Assembly (NCBI RefSeq): GCF_963259705.1
Contig: NC_081847.1
Span: 75,645,469 to 75,709,468 of the forward strand
Origin: Myotis daubentonii
Taxonomy: Eukaryota; Chordata; Mammalia; Chiroptera; Vespertilionidae
Length of the DNA: 64,000 bases
Direction of reading: 5' to 3'
Below, piece by piece: positions 56,880-64,000 of the stretch (its first letter is position 1; every line of letters begins with the position of its first letter). Below the pieces are notes generated by a model that saw only the letters and a program-made list of their open reading frames with translations, was not told where the DNA came from and did not search any database. The position numbers and the translations under genes were made by a program.

Positions 56880-57150
56880 TTTATTTATTTTCCCCCTTTT
56901 TTATTGAATGTATTGGGGTGACACTGGCTGACAAAATTATACAGGTTTCAGGTGCACAATTCTACAACACATCATCTGTACACTATGTTGTGTGTTCTCC
57001 ACTCTAAGTCTAGTCTCCGCCCATTACATTTATTGCCCCTATAGGCTCCTCCTCCTCCCTTCTTCCCCCTTCCCCAGGCAATGACCACACTGTTGTCTAT
57101 GTCCATGAGTTTTCTCTCTTTTCTTTTTTGCTCAATTCCCCCACCCCTAC
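56880..57150 (-). mobile_element. L1 3' end, antisense
   Basis: ATTGAATGTATTGGGGTGAC, ACAGGTTTCAGGTGCACAAT, ACACATCATCTGTACACTAT and CTAAGTCTAGTCTCCGCCCA are the standard antisense L1MA-type 3' end. Confidence 0.88.
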
Positions 57151-57744
57151 AGCTGTCATCTTGTTTTATTTTATTGTAGACATAGAGATCATAAGGACAT
57201 TTGGAGATGGTATTCTCACTTTATTTTTTTTTTAGACCATCTTGACTCTTTATTCCCAATCATCTCTCATTTATTCTCATACACTTTGAAAGGAGATCGT
57301 GTCATTACTCACTGTGACAGCAGGAATCTGGCCCCAGTAGTCCAGGTGATCTACGAGTGTACATATAAGAAAAAGACAAAATGATCATGGTTTTATTCTC
57401 CTTGCTGGTGTAGATACCTAGGTTAGGGGATGTGCGTTCTATGATCCTAAAGGAAAGTATAGCAATGGTCTCAAAAGGACAAACCAAGCCCACAAGTAGC
57501 TCATTGTAGATGTGATCAAGTACAGGGCAGGCCAGAAAGAAGAAATGAAAATAATTCATTTCAACTTCTATGTCATTTACTAAATAAATGGCCTCTTATA
57601 ATGTAATTTGAAATATTTATTTAAAAATTGTTTTTAAATGACAGGAGAAGGGCTCGTAGAAAAGGTAACTTTAAAGAGACAACAGCAATGAAATGGCTGA
57701 CTTTGTTCCCTCCTCACAGTCACAGAACTTAATATTTTCACCAC
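57151..57744. other. Unique sequence
   Basis: Contains an 84-codon minus-strand open frame (57559-57305, starting MNYFHFFFLACPV) rich in hydrophobic residues. No protein recognised; not called as a gene. Confidence 0.4.
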
Positions 57745-58037
57745 TAATAATGAACAACATAAAACTGATGAACAAAAATAGATCCAGAGACATAGAAGCA
57801 TTGAACAGACTGTCCAACCTCAGAGGGAAGGCGGGTGTGTGTGTGTGTGTGGGCGGGGGGGTAGTAAGAGAGCAACCAAAGGACTTGTATGCATGCATAT
57901 ACTAGTAAGCATAACCCATGAACACAGATAGTAGAGGGGTGAGACCATGTGCTGCGTGTTGGGAATGGCTGGGGAGAGGTCAATGAGGGGAAAAGGAGAC
58001 ATATGTAATACTTTAAACAATAAAGAATTTTAAAAAG
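57745..58037 (+). mobile_element. Young bat L1, 5'-truncated
   Basis: 3' UTR of the same family as 26822-27238: ATAATGAACAACATAAAACT, GACTTGTATGCATGCATATA, GTAATACTTTAAACAATAAA. It carries an internal (GT)n expansion (57834-57851). Confidence 0.85.
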
Positions 58038-58044
58038 CAACATT

Positions 58045-58048
<4 letters not shown>

Positions 58049-58086
<38 letters not shown>
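58049..58086. repeat. (AT)n microsatellite
   Basis: About 19 AT units, adjoining the L1 tail. Confidence 0.95.
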
Positions 58087-58088
<2 letters not shown>

Positions 58089-58202
58089 ACTAGGTGCAAA
58101 AATAAATAACGTCTCCTCTTTATAATCCCATCAGACACAAAACAAATGGCTGAGTTCAATCTGTTTTATTATGTAAGAGCCATTTAAGAATTCATTCTTC
58201 AG

Positions 58203-58410
58203 CCCCAGCTGGTTTGGCTCAGTGGATAGAGCATTGGCCTTTGGACTGAAGGGTCCCAGGTTCAATTCCAGTCAAGGGCACATGCCTGGGTTGGGGGCTC
58301 TATCCCCAGTAGGGGCTGTGCAGGAGGCAGCCAATCAATGATTCTCTCTCATTGTTGATGTTTCTATCTCTCCCTTTCCCTTCTTCTCTGTAGTTTTTTT
58401 AAAAAAAGAA
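58203..58410 (+). mobile_element. VES SINE
   Basis: CCCCAGCTGGTTTGGCTCAG, GGGTCCCAGGTTCAATTCCA and GGCACATGCCTGGGTTGGGG. Target duplication AAGAA(T/G)TCATTCTT on both sides. Confidence 0.94.
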
Positions 58411-59073
58411 GTCATTCTTTAAGCTAGAGTGCAAATGTCCTATAGATTGAAGCTCTCAGAAATAATTGTGTTCCTTGAAACTCCATGAAAACTAAAAAGC
58501 TCTATAGCAAAGTCATGGCCTATATAAAACAAATTACATGTAGTATGGTTCAGAATAGCACATGGAGGGTAATGAATGATTTCATATTCAAACTTTGTTT
58601 TCAAAATATTTGTTTTTGAGCTACATATATTTAGAAAAAGGGTTTGATTTCCTTCTTTACAAGTCCAACTATATTTCTTGATTCTGCAGAAAATAATAGT
58701 GTTTTAATAGTACATAATTATAGTATTTTAAGTGTCCTTTATTGGATTTAGTTTTTTGACTCAACTTATATACAGAGCATAGACGACTTAATTATAGTTC
58801 CAAAACAGAAATGAAATGTTATAAACCTTCACAATGTATGAGTTATGAGATAGAAAGGGAAGAGAGGGTATGAAAGTATAAGAGTGTACATCTTTTTTTT
58901 TTTATTATAAAGGTTTGAGAGATACTGTTTAAAGTTGAATGATCAAGAAAGTACTTTCTCTATAATTTAAGGTTATAAAATAAGCAGAAGAACTACTTAT
59001 AAGATGATATAAGCCTCTAACAAAACTTTGAGAAGAGAGAGATAGAGGTAGTGTTAATAGTCTCAATTCCTTA
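58411..59073. other. Unique AT-rich sequence
   Basis: No gene or repeat recognised. Confidence 0.45.
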
Positions 59074-60054
59074 TCTATATATATAAAAGCCAAGCAACTG
59101 GAATGACCAGTTGCTATGTTGCGCACTGCGGTCAGCCAACCAGCCCGATTGGGGGCAGGGCCGGCGGGCCAACCTCCTGCAGCCCCTACTGCCGGGAGCT
59201 GGTCCATCCTTGCTGTTTCAAGGGACCTGGCATATATGGCATACGGTTCTTAATATGTTTGCTCACCTTCTTGGCACTATGTGTTTTAACCAAGGTCACC
59301 TCTGAGAAAGGTTGAATCCCCAGGTAGGGATTTCCCCCTGAAGTTAGGGAGGGAATAAAACCCTTCAACTAAGTGCCAGGCGGGTAATTAATCACTTTAA
59401 CTATGAACAATCATGCTTAAGCTACATAATCTTTACTCCCTGGAATGGAGATAAGAAACACCCTAACCTTTGTAATAGAGATTGATAGGATTGAATCAAC
59501 TGGTATAAATACAGATGTAACAAGACAGCAAGACACAGAACTTAGGAGACAGAACTTAGAACACAGAACCTAGGCACAGAACCTACACAGAACGTTTTCT
59601 AGAGACAGAAGAACTTTGCTGGAGAGAACATGGCAAAAGATCCTGGACTGAACCTGACTACAGAAATTGGCAAGAGAACCTGACTAGAACCTGGTGACTG
59701 AACCTGGCTGGAGAACCTGGACAGAACCTGGCTGGAGAACCTAGCGAGGGAATATGGCTACAGAACCTGGCTGGAGAACCTGGAGAACCTAGCAAGAGAA
59801 CATGGACACAGAACCTGACTGGAGATCCTAACCAGAACTTCGCTGGAGATCCAGACCAGAACTTGGCTGGAGATCCTGGCTAGAGATCCTGGATAGGATG
59901 TTGATCAACTGAACGCTGCCTCCGAGTCTTTCCTTCTTCACCGACTCCGTCCACACCTTTGGGGACCCCTGGACCTGCTGGGGTTGGACCCCGGCACCCT
60001 ACCCCTGGCCGGCTGGCCCCCACCAGTGCATGAATTCATGCACTGGGCCTCTAG
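59074..60054 (+). mobile_element. HeliBat Helitron carrying an inserted LTR
   Basis: Starts TCTATATATATAAAAGCC after A (59073) and ends GGGCCTCTAG before T (60055). The 3' subterminal hairpin CAGTGCATGAATTCATGCAC is perfect, and the 5' side has the palindrome GCAACTGG/CCAGTTGC. Without the LTR and its target duplication, only about 170 bp of Helitron remains. Confidence 0.93.
59190..59996 (+). mobile_element. Solo ERV LTR (copy 2)
   Basis: 807 bp, TGCCGGGAGC ... GACCCCGGCA, flanked by a perfect 6-bp duplication CCCTAC (59184-59189, 59997-60002). Same family as 22563-23340. TATA box in GGTATAAATACAG (about 59505-59517). Downstream of it, 59560-59890 is a degenerate tandem array of GAACCTGGCTGGA-type units. 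No internal viral genes are present. Plus orientation, the same as the presumed GALNT1 transcript. Confidence 0.92.
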
Positions 60055-60055
60055 T

Positions 60056-61897
60056 TTTCGATAAGGGAGAATCAATAGAATCATATGTGATAGATTGCAT
60101 CATTGTTCCCAACTCTTTGCTCTCTCTCTGTAATTGTAATAGATTATACATTCACACTCATTGTCATATGATTTCTGCTATGCCTCCTGGTGGGGCCTAT
60201 ATCTGTAGTGTCATTCCTGCCCCCATTGATTCTGGACTTGGCTGTGTGAATTATTTTGAACAATGGAATGTGGGTGGAAGTGACAGAGGCTAGTTCTGAA
60301 CAGAGGCTTCCAGAAGTATCATGTGTTTCTGTGGCTTCTCTTCAGCTATGGCCCTTTGCCATGGGGAGAACACACCCCAAATAATGATCACTTCTTTAGC
60401 CCAAGTCCAAAATGAGAAGACACATGGAGCCACACCTAGCCAAGTCAGCATCAAGGCAGCCAATGACTTGTGTGCTTGCAATATGTGTTTATTGTTATAA
60501 ACACATATTGGGTGTTCTTTTATGGCAGCAAAATTGACAAACACATTCTCTAAAGTTGATAAATTAAAAACTGGAACTATAAGTATATTATTTAGAGTTA
60601 GGGAGATATCCACCAAGAGAGGTAAAGGTGACAACCACGAAACAGAGTTAGTTAAAGGTAGTTTTGTTGATATTCTTGGGGGGGAGAACTAAAGTTTTTG
60701 TTTCACACCTTCCTGTCCCATTTGACTCTTTTAATCATATGTATGTATTACTTTTATATTTAAATATACAAGTGCATACCATCCAGGAGGTAATATAAGT
60801 CTTAAATACATAAAGCATTATAACAACAATATGATAAGGCCGCTAATTTGTGTTGGAAAATAAAATGCTACGGGTGATTAAATTATAGGAATTTAGAGGA
60901 AAAGATCAACCTGACTGAAGAGGTTGTGGTAGGTAGAGAAAATTACACTAGAACAGAAGCCTCAGGGCTTAAAATAGGTGGAGAAAAGTGGGCAAAGAAG
61001 AAACAAATAGCATAACAAGTAGGAGAGTGAAGTGGTGGTGTGGCTGGAGCAGAGAATTCTTACAGGTGAGCTGTGGGCAAGAGGTCTGGGACTGGTGGAA
61101 TGGGACCAGACTGTGACGGGCCTGGAATGCTTGACTAATGTGTGCAGACAGAAATTGGCTTCATGAACTAGGTGTTTTAGGAAGACCAATATAACAGGGC
61201 TGTGTAGGACGGATTGCACTGGACAAAAACAGTCCTCAGAGCTAAAGCAGAAACTATCTCAAGGGTCATTTAGGCATGTGTCCTGGCATCTGCCAAGGTA
61301 TTGCTATTAGTCAGGTGACTTCTCTTACCACATTCCTTGGGCCTAAGTTTATAAAAAGCAGCATTTCGCTCCCTTACTAGAAATATGTAGAATCATTATT
61401 TCAGTAGACTGGTGCCCTGTAGGACTAGAAAGATATGACTTGAGGAAAGAAAAGGCTAAAAAAACATATTTCATAAATCTCTAAAAGCCACTGTTAGCTG
61501 GAAAAGACCTGCAGTCTTCTCCCTGCCCTGTGCTACTTAGAACGGTTTTATTGAGTCTCCCTAAAAGCCATCTAATGATAGCATTAATTTGTGTTCGCTC
61601 AGAGTTAAACTTTTGGTCAGATTACTCTATAGCATCTCTTTTGAACCAAGAACCTATCATCTCTCCAGTTCTCTTTATTTTAGGTCCATGCCATTTGATT
61701 TCCTTTTGAGTAATGACGGCCCAAATCTAACGCCCACCAAGACTTTCTTCCATTGTCCTGGAGTTTTGTACCTTAGATTTTCCTTCTGACTCCTGCTTTC
61801 CTTAAAATTACCAAAAATAAATAAATAAATAAAAAAATTGGTAGTGAAGACTTGTCTTTTATTTTCATTTCTGCCAACTACCTTCTTTTTAAAAAAA
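60056..61897. other. Unique sequence
   Basis: 1.8 kb without a recognised repeat or exon. A perfect 12-bp-arm hairpin lies at 60481-60508. Confidence 0.45.
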
Positions 61898-61991
61898 AAA
61901 ATATATATATAAAACAAACAAACAAAATATATACATATGTGTATATATATATATATCTATATATATACAGATATATATATATATATATATA
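61898..61991. repeat. AT-rich simple repeat
   Basis: Runs of AT and TATATC with ACAA units, ending at the Helitron start. Confidence 0.85.
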
Positions 61992-62521
61992 TCTACACTA
62001 ATAAAAGAGAAACATGGTAATTGGCATATGACCGCTACCCTTTTCATTGGCTAATCAGCAAGATATGCAAATTAACTGTCAGCCAAGATGGTGGCCGGCA
62101 GCCAGGCAGCTTGAAACTAACATGAGGCTTGCTTGCCTCAGTGACAGAGGATCGTTGGAGGAAACCAACGTTCCCCGCCTGCGGCTGCAGGCCTCTGAGT
62201 GGGCAGTTTAAGAAACATTGTAACAAATACCGCCGGACTTCAGCCAGCAGATTCGCAACATTGTAAGCAAAGGCCAGAAACCTACTTTCAGCTGCGGAGG
62301 CCTAAGAGCTGGAGCCAAGCCTCAAGGTAAAGCTGGCCCAGAATAAAAAAAAAAAAAAAAAGAAAAAAAGGAGCGGTTGGGAACTTCAGTCACTCCCAGC
62401 CTGAAAACAGCCCTCAGCCCCTCACCCAGACTGGCCAGGCACCCAAGCGGGACCCCCACCCTGATCCAGGACACCCTTCAGGGCAAACCAGCCAGCCCCC
62501 ACCCGTGCACCAGGCCTCTAC
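61992..62521 (+). mobile_element. HeliBat Helitron A, with promoter-like insert
   Basis: Starts TCTACACTAATAAAAGAG after A (61991) and ends GTGCACCAGGCCTCTAC, where CTAG has become CTAC. The interior includes GCCAAGATGGTGGCCGGCAG, a GC-rich transcript-like block and an A-run (62345-62368). The block is not a recognised coding sequence, but looks like captured or composite host sequence. Confidence 0.85.
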
Positions 62522-63165
62522 CCTATATAGTAAAAGGGTAATATGCCTCCTGGCACTGGGATCAGCGTGACAGGGGGCAGCGCCCAAACCCCCTGATCGC
62601 CCTGCGGCTCTGTGTGTGACAGGGGGTGGGGCCCCAACCCCCTGAGCAGCCCTGCTCTGTGCCTGATAGGGGGGAGCTCCCCAACCACCCCCCACCCCAT
62701 GGGCCCTGCTCTGTGTGTGATGGGGTAGAGCCATAACCTCCCCATCGGCCCTGTCCTGAGTGTGAGAGTGGCGGCACCCCAACACCCTGATCGGCCCTGC
62801 TCTGTGCGTGACAGGGGGTGGCGCCGCAACCTCCCCATTGACCCTGCCTTGAGTGTGACAGGGGACGGTGCCCCAACCCCCCAATTGGCCCTACCCTGAG
62901 CATGACTGAGGGTGGCATCACAACCTCCCAATCTGCCCTGCTCTGTGCATGACGGGGCGGCGCCCCAACTCTGCAATCGGCCCTGCTCTGAGCCCGACCA
63001 GGGGCTGCACCTAGGGATTGGGCCTGCCCTCTGCCACCCGGGAGCAGGCGTAAGCCAGCAGGTCGTTATCTCCTGAGGGGTCCCAGACTGCGAGAGGGCA
63101 CAGGCCGGGCTGAGGGACCACCCCTCCCCCCTGAGTGCACAAATTTTTGTGCACCAGGCCTCTAG
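62522..63165 (+). mobile_element. HeliBat Helitron B, with 47-bp minisatellite
   Basis: Directly abuts Helitron A. Starts CCTATATAGTAAAAGGG (first T changed to C) and ends CAGGCCTCTAG before T (63166). Perfect 3' hairpin GTGCACAAA/TTTGTGCAC. The interior holds about ten units of a 45-54 bp (mostly 47 bp) GC-rich repeat with the core CCCTGCTCTGTGTGTGACAG. Confidence 0.88.
62560..63010. repeat. 47-bp minisatellite inside Helitron B
   Basis: TGAC-type landmarks recur at about 62568, 62616, 62663, 62717, 62764, 62809, 62856, 62902, 62949 and 62996, spacing 45-54 bp. Units have diverged from each other. Long open frames on the minus strand are by-products of the repeat. Confidence 0.85.
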
Positions 63166-63175
63166 TATATATATA

Positions 63176-63316
63176 TGTTATTGATTTCAGAGGGGAAGGG
63201 AATCATTGATCAGCAGCCTCCTGCATACCCCATCCTGGGGATGAGCTTGCAACCTGGGCATGTGCCCTGACCGGGAATCAAACCATGACCTCCTGGTTGA
63301 GCCACAATGACCAGGC
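63176..63316 (-). mobile_element. VES-type SINE, antisense, truncated
   Basis: TTATTGATTTCAGAGGGGAA, ATCATTGATCAGCAGCCTCC, GGGCATGTGCCCTGACCGGG and head GAGCCACAATGACCAGG. Confidence 0.85.
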
Positions 63317-63936
63317 TGCACACTACCTTTTCCATTCATTGGCCATGGTCTGAACTGTGTACCCTGAGCCTCATCAGTTCAAGGCCAGTTCACCTGCATT
63401 GCCTCAGGCCTATTCTCCATTCTTGCTGCTTCAGACTCCAGTGTGTCTCTGATCTAGCAGTTCCCAGCATTCCCCCCATTTTTTCTATATGATAAACATT
63501 ATAGCCCATATAAATGTTCAGAGTACATGTGTGAAATTTCCAAGGAACTGCAATAGGTCTTCCTTTTCCTTTCTGTCTCAAGAAAACCTACTGGAATGCA
63601 AGAAACAGGGAGGGACGTTTTTAAGGCATAATCTGCAATCTGATCTAATTTGTTTTTAAACTTTATTCGCAGCTTCTGGTTCCAGACCAAGATGGAATCA
63701 TGGATGGAGTACCCTTCAATTTTAAGAACTGCTAAAAGTTCTGGACATGGCGCATAAAGCAAACATAAGAAGACTCTGAAATGTGGAGAGAAGAAGGCAA
63801 GTGACTAAGGATCTTAGGATTGAGGAATGACAAGGCAACACGTTCCCTGAGCTTTCTTTTTGCCTCCTGGACTGACTGTTGGAGAAGCTGGCAACTGGAA
63901 GCACCACGGGGACAGGTGTTTATAAAAAAAATCTCC
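63317..63936. other. Unique sequence
   Basis: No gene or repeat recognised. Confidence 0.45.
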
Positions 63937-64000
63937 AGGGTGGTGAGCACACCATACAGTGTACGATGGTGTATTAAGCACCTGGAACCTGTATAACTTA
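63937..64000 (+). mobile_element. L1 3' UTR fragment (runs off window)
   Basis: GGTGGTGAGCACACCATACA ... CACCTGGAACCTGTATAACT resembles the L1MA-type 3' end also seen at 26145-26200. Confidence 0.6.

Noticed and set aside
57305..57559. 84-codon hydrophobic minus-strand frame as a small membrane protein
   Set aside because: No family recognised, no promoter or splice context, in an AT-rich intron.
62414..62976. 119-156 codon minus-strand frames rich in Gly/Pro/His
   Set aside because: By-products of the 47-bp minisatellite in Helitron B; three frames are open together because of the repeat composition.
1..64000. CRISPR arrays, bacterial operons, rRNA genes
   Set aside because: The sequence is mammalian nuclear DNA. 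The tandem repeats seen are microsatellites, LTR repeats and a Helitron minisatellite with no repeat-spacer pattern.

Overview
This is a mammalian nuclear DNA window, almost certainly from a vesper bat (Vespertilionidae). It contains many tRNA-derived VES-type SINEs, several HeliBat-type Helitrons (TC...CTAG ends, A|T insertion, 3' hairpin), two SPIN hAT transposons, other hAT MITEs, a piggyBac-like MITE and young L1 copies. This mixture of DNA transposons and rolling-circle elements is characteristic of vesper bats among mammals.

Region 1 (about 2.2-16.9 kb) is one complete protein-coding gene on the minus strand, INO80C (INO80 chromatin-remodelling complex subunit C, Ies6 homologue). All five coding exons can be read, with matching phases and canonical splice sites: 16586-16428, 10105-9995, 8572-8461, 7623-7556 and 2598-2467. 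Together they encode 193 residues. Its promoter is a CpG-rich segment (about 16.28-16.86 kb) with NRF1-, ETS- and CCAAT-type motifs.

Region 2 (about 17-47.8 kb) is intergenic and made mostly of repeats: a twin-primed (5'-inverted) young L1 with a long open ORF2 fragment, a SPIN element split by a solo ERV LTR, Helitrons, SINEs, L2/MIR/L1M fossils and microsatellites. No exon is recognisable there.

Region 3 (from about 47.8 kb) opens with a second CpG island on the plus strand. It holds a YY1-type AAGATGGCGGC motif and a good splice donor. Its position and divergent orientation relative to INO80C match the neighbouring gene GALNT1 in human, so it is called the likely non-coding first exon of GALNT1. 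The rest of the window would then be GALNT1 intron 1. It carries a second solo LTR of the same ERV family (inside a Helitron), a head-to-tail Helitron pair with an internal 47-bp minisatellite, and further SINEs and L1s.

No previously undescribed gene system was found. The most interesting observations are nested or precisely placed mobile elements: a SPIN inserted 15 nt inside an INO80C intron next to a splice donor, paired solo LTRs with perfect 6-bp target duplications, the twin-primed L1, and abutting Helitrons. Repeat family names are given from memory of consensus sequences and were not checked by alignment.
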